36,803 bases of DNA from Deinococcales bacterium (GCA_013298185.1 JAAFJQ010000011.1:1-36803); one strand, 5' to 3'. Positions 7,151 through 16,413 are shown, counted from the first letter of the stretch. Notes: a model not told the origin generated them from the sequence alone. Made by a program: numbers and translations.

Positions 7151-7193
7151 CCCGCCATGAATGCTTAGCGCCTTGAGCGCTTAAAGGGGGCAT

Positions 7194-8618
7194 ATGAAAA
7201 ATTGGAAATTGTTATCGCCAAGCTGGAAGTTGCTGCTACCGGTATTGCTGGGTTTCTCGAGTTTGGCACTGGGAGCCGACGAAAAATGGGCTGCCGACAC
7301 GGGCGACACGGCTTGGATGCTGGTTTCAACTGCGCTTGTGATGCTGATGACACCGGGCTTGGCATTTTTCTATGGTGGTTTGGTTCGGGCAAAAAACGCC
7401 CTCAACACCATGATGATGTCCTACATTGCGCTTGGTGTGGTCACGATTTTGTGGGTCACGGTTGGTTTTAGCCTTGCGTTCACCACCGACAAAGACCCGA
7501 ATTTTATTTCTGGTATTCTCGGTAGCTTCAAATATGCTTTTCTAAGTGGCATTGACGGCAGTGCAGCTTATCCAACTGCACCAACCATCCCGAACAGTTT
7601 GTTCATGATTTTCCAAATGATGTTTGCAATCATCACCCCAGCGCTGATCAGTGGCGCAATCATTGAACGCATGAAATTCAAGACCTACTTGGTGTTTATT
7701 GCCTTGTGGCTCTTGGTGGTTTATGTACCAGTTTGCCACGCGGTTTGGTCACCTGATGGCTTCCTATTTAAGATGGGTGCGCTTGACTTCGCTGGTGGGA
7801 CAGTGGTTCACATCACAGCTGGCGTTTCGGCATTGGTTGCAGCTATCATCCTTGGACCACGTCGCGGTTTTGGACGGGTTGCGATGGCACCACATAATGT
7901 TCCTTTTGTACTGCTTGGCGCGGGTTTACTCTGGTTTGGTTGGTTCGGCTTTAACGGCGGTAGTGCTGTGGCAGCTGGTGGAAGCCTTGCCACCAATGCC
8001 TTTATGGTCACACACATTGCCGCTGCTGCCGCGATGGTGGTTTGGAGCATCCTCGAGATGCTGAAAACTGGTCATGCCAGCGCAGTTGGTGCTGCCACAG
8101 GCGCAGTGGTTGGTTTGGTCGCCATCACGCCAGCTTCGGGTTTTGTCGGTCCAATGGCAGCCATTGCAATTGGTGCGATTGCCGCAGGCGTTTCCTTTGG
8201 TGCAATTCAAATCAAGAACCGCCTCAACTTAGATGACTCACTCGATGTCTTCGCTTGCCACGGTATTGGTGGTATCACTGGTGCGCTCCTGACTGGTGTG
8301 TTTGCCCAAAAGAGCATCAACAGCCTTGGCAGTGGTTTACTCGAGGGCAATGCTGGTCAAATGTGGACACAATTCCTTGGTGTGATGTTCGCGGTGGTGG
8401 TGGCAGCCGTTGGTACAGCTGTGCTGATGTATGCCCTGAAAGCAATCATGGGTATCCGCCCAGACAGCCGCGACGAAGAACAAGGACTCGACCTTGCTGA
8501 CCACGGCGAATCTGGCTACCACGGTGGCGAGTACGGCGTCACACCCGGCGCAAGCCCAATTGGCTCGAGCGTCACCCTGAGCGTGCCAGTCAATCCAAAA
8601 GCTGTGGCTGGCGACTAA
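7194..8618 (+). CDS. amt: Ammonium transporter
   Basis: This 474-residue protein is a full-length Amt/MEP/Rh family channel that moves ammonium across the inner membrane. A signal peptide (about residues 1-27, ending LALGAD) precedes the first helix, as in E. coli AmtB. The hallmark region ADTGDTAWMLVSTALVMLMTPGLAFFYGG, the pore histidines in VVHITAGVSALVAA and DVFACHGIGGITGALLTG, and eleven hydrophobic segments are all visible. The cytoplasmic tail begins GIRPDSRDEEQGLDLADHGESGY, the conserved PII-interacting region, so GlnB encoded next door is the likely partner. AAAGGGGG lies 4 nt before the ATG. CTCGAG is sparse here (4 in 1.4 kb). A perfect terminator follows. Confidence 0.95.
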   Translation: MKNWKLLSPSWKLLLPVLLGFSSLALGADEKWAADTGDTAWMLVSTALVMLMTPGLAFFYGGLVRAKNALNTMMMSYIALGVVTILWVTVGFSLAFTTDKDPNFISGILGSFKYAFLSGIDGSAAYPTAPTIPNSLFMIFQMMFAIITPALISGAIIERMKFKTYLVFIALWLLVVYVPVCHAVWSPDGFLFKMGALDFAGGTVVHITAGVSALVAAIILGPRRGFGRVAMAPHNVPFVLLGAGLLWFGWFGFNGGSAVAAGGSLATNAFMVTHIAAAAAMVVWSILEMLKTGHASAVGAATGAVVGLVAITPASGFVGPMAAIAIGAIAAGVSFGAIQIKNRLNLDDSLDVFACHGIGGITGALLTGVFAQKSINSLGSGLLEGNAGQMWTQFLGVMFAVVVAAVGTAVLMYALKAIMGIRPDSRDEEQGLDLADHGESGYHGGEYGVTPGASPIGSSVTLSVPVNPKAVAGD

Positions 8619-8639
8619 GAACTTTACCCCCTAACCTAA

Positions 8640-8666
8640 GACGCTCGAATCTCGAGCGTCTTTTTT
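8640..8666 (+). terminator. Rho-independent terminator of amt
   Basis: GACGCTCGA and TCGAGCGTC form a perfect 9-bp stem with a 3-nt loop, followed by TTTTTT. A CTCGAG copy lies across the loop and stem. It ends at the stop codon of the convergent argB gene. Confidence 0.95.
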
Positions 8667-9426
8667 ATGCACTCAGCATTGTACCAGCTTGCCCGCGCAA
8701 GGCTGCCTCGAGAACCCCTGTCTGCATTCCACTAGCGATTGTGGCTCGAGGAGCGCCCATGTTCAGCGCATTTAATGCAGCTTCGACTTTGGGAATCATC
8801 CCACCAGCAATGATGCCTTCTTCAATCCAAGCCAAGGCTTTGGCTTGCTCGAGTTGGTTTTGCAGGCTGCTTGGGTCTTTGTGGTCGCGCATCACACCAG
8901 CCACATCGGTTAAGAAAACAATTTCGCTGTTTAACTTACCTGCCACTGCACCTGCTGCCCAATCGGCGTTGATGTTTAGTGGCTGCCCGTCTGCGTCCAA
9001 GGCAATGCAGCCAATCACGGGAGTAATACCCTGCTCGAGTAGGCTTTGCAAAAGTGTTGTGTTGACCGTATGCACATGCCCGACCCGTCCAAATTCGGGT
9101 TCTAAGATACTGCCTTGTAAAAGCTGCATGTCGCGCCCAGTCAGACCAATCGCCCCACCAATGTCTTGGGAAAGCTCTTTAGAGAGCATGGTGATGGCTT
9201 TTTCAATCACCTCGAGCGCTTCTGGGGTGGTGACACGCAAGCCACGCAAAAAATGCGATTCGATATTCAAGCGCCCAAGGTCGCGTTCGATCACAGGACC
9301 ACCACCATGCACCACCACCACCGAACGGCTTTGGCGCAGCGCTGCGATTTCGGCAGCAATGGCGCGGCGTAACTCGAGGTTCTTCATGGCGTTGCCGCCG
9401 TACTTGACCACAGCAATGGGTTTCAT
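8665..9426 (-). CDS. argB: Acetylglutamate kinase
   Basis: The enzyme phosphorylates N-acetylglutamate, the second step of arginine synthesis (EC 2.7.2.8). The ATG at 9426 gives 253 residues beginning [14 protein letters not shown], so the ATP-binding lysine in VVKYGGN is at the normal place. [42 protein letters not shown] and FLTDVAGVM are all family motifs. It lacks the N-terminal helix of hexameric, arginine-inhibited and PII-controlled kinases, so it should be of the dimeric E. coli type. The start was chosen because TATGCT lies 7 nt upstream (leaderless pattern) and no Shine-Dalgarno is seen; the track start at 9597 adds an unlikely tail. It is divergent from corA with 57 nt between starts. 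Confidence 0.95.
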   Translation of the reverse strand: MKPIAVVKYGGNAMKNLELRRAIAAEIAALRQSRSVVVVHGGGPVIERDLGRLNIESHFLRGLRVTTPEALEVIEKAITMLSKELSQDIGGAIGLTGRDMQLLQGSILEPEFGRVGHVHTVNTTLLQSLLEQGITPVIGCIALDADGQPLNINADWAAGAVAGKLNSEIVFLTDVAGVMRDHKDPSSLQNQLEQAKALAWIEEGIIAGGMIPKVEAALNALNMGAPRATIASGMQTGVLEAALRGQAGTMLSA

Positions 9427-9483
9427 GGTGGTAAGCATAACCCAATTCAAAGCTGACCAAACCATGACAATCAAAAGTGCAGT

Positions 9484-10419
9484 ATGACAGCAGTGATTCA
9501 GTTTTACGCCTGTGAAAACCAGTCTCTCGAGCGTAAACTGCTGCCTGAAACTGGTTGTTGGATTGATGCAGTGCGTCCAAGTAACGAAGAGCGCCATGTT
9601 TTACGCGACCAGTATCAGATTCCTCGAGACTTTTTGGCATACGCCCTTGACCCTGATGAGCGCCCTCGGCTTGAGCATGAGGGCAATTGTACGATGTTGC
9701 TTTTGCAAGTTTCGCACTGGCTAGGTCATGATTCTCTAACCCCATACGACACCGTGCCGCTTGGCGTTTTTTTAACACCCGATCATGTGATGACACTCTG
9801 CGCTCATCGGCACACGGTTTTACTTGACCTGAAGCGCGGTAAATTTAAGCTCAGCAGCACCACCGACCAAGGTAAGTTCTTACTGCAAGTGCTGTGGCGT
9901 ACAGCTCAGCGTTACTTGCTGGATTTACGCTCAATTGATCGCCGTTTGGAATCGCTTGAGGAACGGCTTTCTAAAAGCACCAAAAACAAAGAACTCCTTG
10001 AACTGATGCGACTCGAGAAAAGTTTGGTTTATTTTAAGACTGCTTTACGAGCAAACTTGGGTTTGCTCGAGCGACTACGAACCGAAACGGCTTTAATTGG
10101 CGAACATAGCGCGATGCTCGAGGATGTGATGATTGAAACTGCTCAAGCCCTCGAGATGACCGACATTGCCTTGTCTATCCTTGGCACGACCACCAGTGCT
10201 TTTGCGGCGGTGATTGGCAACAACCTCAACGAAGTGGTGCGAATGCTGACCATTGTCACGGTGATGGTGGCATTACCCACTTGGATCACAGGCGTGTTTG
10301 GCATGAACGTGCCACTGCCTTGGCAAAACGAACCTTGGGGTTTTGCGGCTGTGATGGCTTTGTGTGTGTTAGCGGTTCTGGGTTTGCTAGCGCTCTTAAA
10401 AAATCGTGGTTGGCTATGA
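9484..10419 (+). CDS. CorA-family magnesium/divalent cation transporter
   Basis: This 311-residue protein has the CorA layout: a large cytoplasmic N-terminal domain (about 1-245) with long helices ([38 protein letters not shown]), then two transmembrane helices at the C-terminus with the signature GMN in FGMNVPLPW between them, and a short basic tail KNRGWL. CorA proteins form pentameric channels for Mg2+ and other divalent cations. The GMN is followed by VPLPW rather than the MPE-type loop, so ion choice is uncertain. No ribosome binding site or TANNNT element is clear before the ATG. The stop codon lies inside the first unit of a 23-bp tandem repeat. Confidence 0.92.
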   Translation: MTAVIQFYACENQSLERKLLPETGCWIDAVRPSNEERHVLRDQYQIPRDFLAYALDPDERPRLEHEGNCTMLLLQVSHWLGHDSLTPYDTVPLGVFLTPDHVMTLCAHRHTVLLDLKRGKFKLSSTTDQGKFLLQVLWRTAQRYLLDLRSIDRRLESLEERLSKSTKNKELLELMRLEKSLVYFKTALRANLGLLERLRTETALIGEHSAMLEDVMIETAQALEMTDIALSILGTTTSAFAAVIGNNLNEVVRMLTIVTVMVALPTWITGVFGMNVPLPWQNEPWGFAAVMALCVLAVLGLLALLKNRGWL

Positions 10420-10480
10420 CTTCATTCGAAAGCTGGCTATGACTTCATTCGAAAGCTGGTTATGACTTCATCCGTAAACT
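10412..10480. repeat. Three-copy 23-bp tandem repeat spanning two convergent gene ends
   Basis: The unit begins GGCTATGACTTCATTCGAAA. Units at 10412-10434 and 10435-10457 are identical; the third (10458-10480) differs at four positions. The first copy contains the corA stop codon and the third supplies the stop codon and last residues of the convergent gene 10460-10831. Confidence 0.95.
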
Positions 10481-10831
10481 GGCTCGTTCGCACAGCACTT
10501 CTAAAACTTCGTTCATGCAAAGCACTTGGTACTGCCGCACCCGCATTGGCTCGAGAACAGCTGTTTCAAGCCACAGGCTACCTTGGACTTCGTCGTAACT
10601 GCTGGCTAAGTTGCCGCGAAAATCATCTAAGTGTGTGACTGACCAAACCCGAACGCCCGAAAATTCAAAAAAACACTGTTCTGTTCCTGTCCCACCTTCG
10701 GAAGTGTACTCGAGAAACAGTGTCGCCTCGAGTTTCAAAATCCCTAAGCTGTACTCGAGCTTTAAGAGTTGCAGCGCCTCGCGTCCACGGAGCAAACCAT
10801 GACGGGTTTTGATTGGCTGGTAATGAGGCAC
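10460..10831 (-). CDS. Hypothetical protein (123 aa)
   Basis: The frame starts at GTG (MPHYQPIKTRHGLLRGREAL) and ends inside the third unit of the 23-bp tandem repeat, so its last residues (LRMKS) come from repeat DNA. A TAACCT hexamer lies 7 nt before the GTG with no Shine-Dalgarno, the leaderless pattern. The composition is soluble and slightly acidic, with alternating hydrophobic residues (LKLEYSLGILKLEATLFLEY) suggesting beta strands, then FEFSGVRVWSVTHLDDFRGN. Four CTCGAG copies within it, used as Leu-Glu, Glu-Tyr-Thr-Ser-type and other phases, agree with native coding DNA. I recognise no family. It stands between convergent corA and the solute-binding protein gene. Confidence 0.6.
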   Translation of the reverse strand: MPHYQPIKTRHGLLRGREALQLLKLEYSLGILKLEATLFLEYTSEGGTGTEQCFFEFSGVRVWSVTHLDDFRGNLASSYDEVQGSLWLETAVLEPMRVRQYQVLCMNEVLEVLCERASLRMKS

Positions 10832-10838
10832 GGGCTTC

Positions 10839-10888
10839 AGGTTAAAAGTAAAAAAGGTGAAAAGGTTAAAGTCAGCAATCCACTTTTA
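10839..10888. repeat. Intergenic AAGGTTAAAG-family inverted repeat
   Basis: CAGGTTAAAAGTAAAAAAGG at the left and CACTTTTACCTG at the right can pair, with an internal AAAAGGTTAAAGTC copy. It separates the end of the solute-binding protein gene from gene 10460-10831, and its edge supplies the TAACCT promoter hexamer of the latter. Confidence 0.55.
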
Positions 10889-12094
10889 CCTGATTTGCGA
10901 GGCTAACTTTTGTGCCTCGAGCAGTGCCGCTTTGGGATCCAAGCCGCCTTTTAAGCTGCGTTCCACTTGGGCTTCGAGGACTTCACGCCATTTTTGATAC
11001 TCGAGCAGATGCGGTGGGTTATAGGCTTTCTCGAGTGCTTCCATGCTGGCTTTCATGATTGGTTCGTTCATAAAGTCGCCAAGTGGTTTAATGGCGCTGT
11101 TTCGCAAAGGCAAATAATAGGTTTCTTTGGTAAAACGCACCACGTTTTCGGTGCGGGTCAGGTAAGACCAGAATTCAAAAGCCCCTTTGGTTTCGGCTTC
11201 GGGGTTGCCTCTTGGGATCACCAATTGCGATTCGCCTGCCAAGGTACGCCCCGGCATTGGCACAGCTCCAAGCTGGAAAGGCAGTACGTCTTTGACCAAA
11301 GTATAAGAACTGGACGGCACAGTAACCATAAAGGCTTTGGTTCGCACCCAGTCAATCACAGCAAAATTGGCTTCGGAGAAATTACGGACGATGGCTTGAC
11401 CACCCCTTGTCAGGTCGTACATCATTTGTAGGGTTTGCATCGCGGCACTCGAGTCAAAATCGGGTTTGTTGTTGGCATCTAAGATATTGCCGCCTCGGCT
11501 AGAAACCATACTGCCAAAAATCCATGCGTCAATAAAAAAGATGGTGCCTTTGCTGGTACGGTTGGTCAGGGCTTTGGCGGCTTTGACATAATCATCCCAA
11601 GTGCGTGGCGCAGGCAAACCCTTGGCTTTGAAAGCATCGGCGTTATACACATTTAATAAGGTACTGGCAGCCCATGGCAGCCCAAAGCGTTTACCACCGA
11701 CTTGCCCGTAATCCCAGATGGTGTCATTAAAATCTTGAACCGTGGCTTTGGGTAAGGTATCCACCAAGTTGCTGGCATCGAACAACTGATTACCAAGGGC
11801 TAAGCGCGTAAAAAAAGCATTGTCAATTTGCACCAAACTTGGCAAATCGCCTTTGGCAGCCAGTGCGGCTTGGAGTTTAATTTGAATGTCTTTGAAATCG
11901 CCCGGTTCGACCACTTCAACCACATAGTTTTTTTGTGAATTGTTAAATTCCTTGGCAAAGTTTTTAATCAATGCTGTGTTGCCATCGCCACTGATGTAAT
12001 GCCAGAACGTAATTTTGGTTGGTGCAGCCGCTTTTGAAGATAAGCCAAGCAGCAGTGCGGTCAGCACCAAGGCAGGAAAGACAAGCCATTTCAT
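10886..12094 (-). CDS. ABC transporter extracellular solute-binding protein (family 1, sugar-type)
   Basis: The ATG at 12094 opens a 402-residue protein with a signal peptide (MKWLVFPALVLTALLLGLSSKAAAP) and no lipobox cysteine, so it should be a free periplasmic protein. TKITFWHYISGDGNTALIKNFAKEFN is the typical start of cluster-1 binding proteins for sugars or glycerol-3-phosphate. IDNAFFTRLALGN, GLPWAASTLLNVYNADAFKAKGLP and AFEFWSYLTRTENVVRF are further family features. The expected permease and ATPase genes are absent on both sides, so it is an orphan whose transporter must be encoded elsewhere. A TAGACT element lies 7 nt before the ATG (GGAT may act as a weak ribosome site). The gene has only four CTCGAG copies, all in its 3' half. 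Confidence 0.88.
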   Translation of the reverse strand: MKWLVFPALVLTALLLGLSSKAAAPTKITFWHYISGDGNTALIKNFAKEFNNSQKNYVVEVVEPGDFKDIQIKLQAALAAKGDLPSLVQIDNAFFTRLALGNQLFDASNLVDTLPKATVQDFNDTIWDYGQVGGKRFGLPWAASTLLNVYNADAFKAKGLPAPRTWDDYVKAAKALTNRTSKGTIFFIDAWIFGSMVSSRGGNILDANNKPDFDSSAAMQTLQMMYDLTRGGQAIVRNFSEANFAVIDWVRTKAFMVTVPSSSYTLVKDVLPFQLGAVPMPGRTLAGESQLVIPRGNPEAETKGAFEFWSYLTRTENVVRFTKETYYLPLRNSAIKPLGDFMNEPIMKASMEALEKAYNPPHLLEYQKWREVLEAQVERSLKGGLDPKAALLEAQKLASQIR

Positions 12095-12159
12095 GAGATC
12101 CAGTCTATCAGGAAACACAGGTGAGCCTCATGAAAAAAGGGTCAAGGCATATTCAGGCT

Positions 12160-12945
12160 TTATCGTGAAGGTTTCTCGAGTTGAAACTGCTTTTCGGTTT
12201 GCTTAAAACCAACACTTTCATAAATTCCAGCCGCCACATACTCGGGGTCAGCCACCATCACCAGTGTTGCTACCCGCTCTAAACCAAGTTTTGCCACATG
12301 ATGCACCAGTGTACCGCACAAACCTTGTCGCCTAAAATCCGGATGTGTCCCCACCCACTGAAAACGCCCTGTACCTTGCCAGAAATACAAACCCAGACTT
12401 GCCACCAATGTATTTCCTAAAAACGCACCCCAAAAATGCCCATGTCCGGCGGCACTCATCCGCTTGAGTTCTGCGCCTTTGCGTTCAACAAAAACCCGAT
12501 AGCCAGCCCCTTCGCGCTCTGATTCTGGCAGGGCATCATTGACTGCACACTCGAGGTTGATCCACTCGAGCCAATCTGACTTCTCGAGTGGGCGGATTTG
12601 GCAATCGGCATTGATTTTTGGTGGTGCATGAACAGCTTTGGCAGTCATGACAATACTCTGATCAAATTCAAAACCAGCTTCGGTAAAAGCACTGACTTCC
12701 CCTGCGTTTTGTGGGTCATCCCAGCCAAGCGCGATATGAGGCGCATCGGGATGCTCGAGGTCAAAGACGGTTGTCCAAGGTTCAAAGTCGGCTCTGGTCG
12801 GAGCGTCTTTGAACAGCACAAAGTTGCCCCAACGAAAAGTCGGATTCTTGGGGGTACGAATCACGGTGTAATCCTTGCGGGTTTGAATTTCGCCTTCAAA
12901 ACCACGAAAGAAAAGATCGGTTTTATAACCAAGCGATTGAATCAT
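12160..12945 (-). CDS. GNAT-family N-acetyltransferase
   Basis: The 261-residue product carries a C-terminal GNAT domain (about 125-261): IRPLEKSDW, GHFWGAFLGNTLVASLGLYF (strands before the cofactor loop), then FQWVGTHPDFRRQGLCGTLVHHV, where RRQGLCG is the acetyl-CoA pyrophosphate loop, and AAGIYESVGF, the classic end. The N-terminal half (about 1-115) is an additional domain with a tryptophan-rich FRWGNFVLF segment, seen in longer GNAT proteins. The substrate is unknown. The start was placed at 12945 because GGAGG lies 5 nt upstream; the track ATG at 12963 has none. The gene follows 12969-13319 by 23 nt and is probably co-transcribed. Confidence 0.85.
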   Translation of the reverse strand: MIQSLGYKTDLFFRGFEGEIQTRKDYTVIRTPKNPTFRWGNFVLFKDAPTRADFEPWTTVFDLEHPDAPHIALGWDDPQNAGEVSAFTEAGFEFDQSIVMTAKAVHAPPKINADCQIRPLEKSDWLEWINLECAVNDALPESEREGAGYRVFVERKGAELKRMSAAGHGHFWGAFLGNTLVASLGLYFWQGTGRFQWVGTHPDFRRQGLCGTLVHHVAKLGLERVATLVMVADPEYVAAGIYESVGFKQTEKQFQLEKPSR

Positions 12946-12968
12946 TGCGCCTCCTTCAGTCATGCGCC

Positions 12969-13319
12969 CTAAGCGGGTCTGAGGTCTTCGGACAAACTCC
13001 AGCCGACTTCGGCGGGTGTGGCATTGAGCAGCGGATCGAGTTCTTTGGAAGCCAGCAGCGCTCGAGCTGCAATGATGTCATTGTCTTGCCAATCGGGAAA
13101 AATTTCTAAAACCGTCAGTTGATAAAAAACCTGTGTGCCAGTCCAAGTGCCATCTTCAAAAAAAGCAAACGGAGCATCTATGGTGTCCATGACAATCATT
13201 GCCCCACTTGGCAATTTGGCGGGCAGACTGATGACAGCCAATGACTTTGGGTGCCACAAGTAACCCTGTAAGAGCTTAAAAGCAATCGGTTGTCCGACAG
13301 GATGCTCGTCTTTGGTCAT
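12969..13319 (-). CDS. Hypothetical protein (116 aa)
   Basis: The ATG at 13319 (MTKDEHPVGQPIAFKLLQGY) was preferred over the TTG at 13355 used in the track. No strong Shine-Dalgarno is visible. The sequence is soluble, with alternating hydrophobic segments (SLAVISLPAKLPSGAMIVMD, FFEDGTWTGTQVFYQLTVLEIF) suggesting a small beta-rich fold and an acidic helical C-terminal part (DIIAARALLASKELDPLL). I recognise no domain. It precedes the GNAT gene in the same direction with a 23-nt gap, so the two may work together. The 13356-13474 spacer upstream holds two CTCGAG copies and no other clear feature. Confidence 0.65.
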   Translation of the reverse strand: MTKDEHPVGQPIAFKLLQGYLWHPKSLAVISLPAKLPSGAMIVMDTIDAPFAFFEDGTWTGTQVFYQLTVLEIFPDWQDNDIIAARALLASKELDPLLNATPAEVGWSLSEDLRPA

Positions 13320-13474
13320 GCTTGAACCGCCACAATAACTTTGTACTCGAGCCAAAGAAGATTCTGTAACTCGAGCCTAAAAAGCGATTGGTTTTGAACC
13401 TCGAGAATGCACATATTTTGTATTGTGCCATGTTTTGAGGCTGCTTTGAAGTCCATGGTGTTTGCTGATTTTGG

Positions 13475-16363
13475 TCAGCTTAAGGCTGGTTCAAATTGAT
13501 TGTGCAACTCGAGACTTGCTAGTGCGTACTGCATGGCTTGGTTGGTGCTGAGTTGAGCCACTTCAAAGCGAAATTGGGCTTGTTGTTGTGCATCAAAAAA
13601 CTTGGCACTTTGGTCAAAGTCAAAATGAATCACGCTTGCCAAGTCAAAGGTTGGTTGTGTCATCCACGCATCCGCCATGTATTTTAAGTGCAGGGCTTTG
13701 GCATGAAAGCCTTCTTGCTGCATCAGGTTCGCCGATAAAACAAACCAAGCTGCAAACATCGGAGGTTCTTGCATCTTTAAGCACAGTTCAGCCGCTTCGA
13801 TTAAAATGTTTTTCGCATACGACAACTGATTTTTTTGCAACCCAATGTATGCCAAATCGAGCAACCGCCCACAAAGATTGGTGGTGTCAGTGGCTTCACG
13901 GTAAATGATGCTGGCTTGCTCGAGCAGGACTTTTTTCATGCTGAGGTCGCCTAAGTTGCCGTACACGCCTGCAAGATTGGCATTGGCATGAGCCAGACCA
14001 CGTTTATTGCCTGTGACTTGACAACGACTGATCAGCTGCTCAAAAACTTGGGCGGCTTGCTCGAGTTGATTGCAGCATGTGTAGACATACCCAAGCGTGT
14101 TCAGCAAGGTGGCTTCGAGGTTGTTACTGCACAGGGTTTGATTGATTTGAATGGCGGTCAGGATACTTTCAATGGCAAGGTCTGACTGACCTTCAAATAA
14201 GTAGATTAAAGCAAGCGCACCAAGCACCTGAGCCTCGAGCAGCTGTTCGTAGTGGTTTTGGGCAATGGCGAGGGCTTCTAAGCCATCTGATTTCACCAAT
14301 TCAAGGCGGCGTGTTCCTAGACTGAGGATACAACGGGTGTAGAGTAATTTCCCTCGGATTGCTGTGCGATCTGGGAATATCTCGAGTAGAGCTGTGAGCC
14401 ACGTTATTCCTGTGTGCTTTCGAGCGCTGGCATACCAAAAATACAAAGGCAAATGAGCGATTTCGGCACACAGCACAGGCTGATGCTTCAAAGACCACTC
14501 GAGCGCTAAGGTAATGTTCTCAAATTCATCTTCAAAGCACTCGACACTGGCAAAATCCTTGGGCGTGCTTTCATTTTCGGCAACCGCCAATGCCCAATCT
14601 TTAGCCAGTAAACTCAGCTCGAGCAGCGCCGCTTCTTTTTGGCTAGGCTCGAGTTGCTGCACTGCGTATTGGCGAATTGATTCGTGAATACCAAAACGGT
14701 TTTGATGGCGATTGATTAAGGACTTACTGACCAACGTCATCAGCATGGCAGGGTTGGTTTTGGCAATTCGGGTGGCAGACCAAAGTGTAAAACCACTTGG
14801 CAGCAAACTCAGCTGCGCTAAAACCCGTTGCTGCTCGGGGGTCAACAACACCCAACTCGAGTCAAAAACCGCTTTGATGCTGCGGTGACGCGCTGGAATA
14901 TCTGCTTGATGATTTGATAAAAAATCCAAGCTGGTTTGGATTTGCTTTGCAATTTCTTCTAGGTTTAAGCCGCGCAACCAATTGCTGGCGAGTTCCAATG
15001 CCAGCGGCGAGCCTTGCAGCAACTGACAGATTTGCACCACAAAGGCTTTGTCTTGGGATTCCAAAATAAAACGCGGATTGACCCGTTTGGCATTGCGTAA
15101 AAACAGTTGCACTGAATCAAAAAGTTCAATTTGACCCAAAGCATCCTTGGGTACATCCAAGCCCATCACATCCACCAAATGTTCGCTTTGAAAACCAAGG
15201 GCTTCTCTGGTGGTGATTAAAAATTTTAACTTCGGGCAAGCAGTAAAAAGCTCGAGAACCAAACCAGACCCGTCCAGCAGATGCTCAAAATTATCCAGCA
15301 CCAAGAGGAGATGCTTATCGGCAAGGTAATTTTTTAGATTTTCGGCTTGCGTGGCAGCCTCGACCATCGGCAGCCCCAATGCCAAAGCCACGGCTGATGC
15401 CACTGCCGAGGCTATCCCACGGCTTTGGCTGACACCAGCCAGCGGCACAAAAACCGCACCATCGGTAAAATGATGAGCTTGTTCCCGGGCCACTTCGATT
15501 GCCAAACGGGTTTTACCCATGCCACCAGCCCCAACCAAGCTCAGCAACCGAACATGGGATTGAGTCAGCAACGAAGCAATTTCGCTTAAATCCACATCCC
15601 GCCCAACAAAAGCACTTTGCTGCACAGGGAAATTCTGCAACTTTGACTTCTCGAGTGGAACAATGATTTTGCTTTCTTGTTGATTTAACTCGGTTGCCAG
15701 TTGCAAGGTAGCCTCGAGCGGTGAGAGGTTCAGTTCTTGTTTTAAGGTTGTCTTAAATGTCTCAAATGCCCTGAGTGCCTCGAGTTTCGCACCCGTTTGC
15801 AAAGCGCAAGTCAGCAGCACTTGTAACATGTCTTCGGACAGCGGATCAGTTGCTAAAACCTTAAAGCCAATTTTTTGAGCTGCTTCAAACTTGGCTTCAG
15901 TTAATAACTGCTTGGCGGCAAACAAGGCTGCATCGCGGTATGCCGTGTGCAGCGACTCGCGTTGGCTTTCAAGCCAATTGGCAAGTTCTGGCAGATCCGA
16001 GCTTAAACCACTCAGGAACTGCCCGTGGTAGACATCCAGTGCCTCGAGATGACGATTAGAATGAATCAAATGCAAAAACTCAGCCACATCCGAATGCACC
16101 AACCAACGCAGGTTCTCACCACTTGACTCAAGGTTGGCAAATTCCAAAGACCGCGCTCGGTACAGCAAATGCCGCAGGTTTTTACGGGTTGAAGCTGAAT
16201 CGGCATCCTCAAAAAAAAGCAGTGTCAGCTGTTCTCGAGAAACCCAATCCGCCTTAAGTGCCAAGTACGCCAGCAATAAAAAACGCCTGTCCGACAAGAA
16301 AATCACTTCGGAATTTTCGGAATTAGCCTTGGCAACACCAAGCAGTTGAACGGACGGACTCAT
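13475..16363 (-). CDS. SARP-type transcriptional regulator with NB-ARC ATPase and TPR repeats, copy 1
   Basis: This 962-residue protein is a large STAND-class regulator. Residues 1-95 form a winged-helix DNA-binding domain (IFLSDRRFLLLAYLALKADWVSREQL, RKNLRHLLYRAR). Residues about 100-230 are the bacterial transcriptional activation domain (ALDVYHGQFLSGL ... LSPLEATLQLATEL). An NB-ARC NTPase follows from about 250: P-loop GAGGMGKT at 278-285, Walker B HLLLVLDNFEHLL near 351, sensor LITTREAL near 382. From about 620 to the end are tetratricopeptide-like helices (LALIYLFEGQSDLAIESI). Such proteins switch genes on when a ligand releases ADP-bound autoinhibition; the target is unknown. ATG 16363 was chosen over TTG 16369. 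A paralogue lies 50 nt upstream in the same orientation. Confidence 0.9.
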   Translation of the reverse strand: MSPSVQLLGVAKANSENSEVIFLSDRRFLLLAYLALKADWVSREQLTLLFFEDADSASTRKNLRHLLYRARSLEFANLESSGENLRWLVHSDVAEFLHLIHSNRHLEALDVYHGQFLSGLSSDLPELANWLESQRESLHTAYRDAALFAAKQLLTEAKFEAAQKIGFKVLATDPLSEDMLQVLLTCALQTGAKLEALRAFETFKTTLKQELNLSPLEATLQLATELNQQESKIIVPLEKSKLQNFPVQQSAFVGRDVDLSEIASLLTQSHVRLLSLVGAGGMGKTRLAIEVAREQAHHFTDGAVFVPLAGVSQSRGIASAVASAVALALGLPMVEAATQAENLKNYLADKHLLLVLDNFEHLLDGSGLVLELFTACPKLKFLITTREALGFQSEHLVDVMGLDVPKDALGQIELFDSVQLFLRNAKRVNPRFILESQDKAFVVQICQLLQGSPLALELASNWLRGLNLEEIAKQIQTSLDFLSNHQADIPARHRSIKAVFDSSWVLLTPEQQRVLAQLSLLPSGFTLWSATRIAKTNPAMLMTLVSKSLINRHQNRFGIHESIRQYAVQQLEPSQKEAALLELSLLAKDWALAVAENESTPKDFASVECFEDEFENITLALEWSLKHQPVLCAEIAHLPLYFWYASARKHTGITWLTALLEIFPDRTAIRGKLLYTRCILSLGTRRLELVKSDGLEALAIAQNHYEQLLEAQVLGALALIYLFEGQSDLAIESILTAIQINQTLCSNNLEATLLNTLGYVYTCCNQLEQAAQVFEQLISRCQVTGNKRGLAHANANLAGVYGNLGDLSMKKVLLEQASIIYREATDTTNLCGRLLDLAYIGLQKNQLSYAKNILIEAAELCLKMQEPPMFAAWFVLSANLMQQEGFHAKALHLKYMADAWMTQPTFDLASVIHFDFDQSAKFFDAQQQAQFRFEVAQLSTNQAMQYALASLELHNQFEPALS

Positions 16364-16413
16364 TGTCAAACACAGTCTATCAGCTTCTTATAGAATTTAA
16401 ATTAAGCAATTCT

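Noticed and set aside
8741-9487. 248-aa plus-strand ORF antisense to argB
   Set aside because: argB is unmistakable on the other strand with all family motifs; the antisense frame has Ser/Pro-rich shadow composition.
9203-9796. 197-aa minus-strand ORF overlapping corA and argB
   Set aside because: It is a shadow frame crossing two divergent, well-supported genes.
10967-11431. 154-aa plus-strand ORF inside the solute-binding protein gene
   Set aside because: It is antisense to a clear signal-peptide-bearing binding protein, with no ribosome site and no context.
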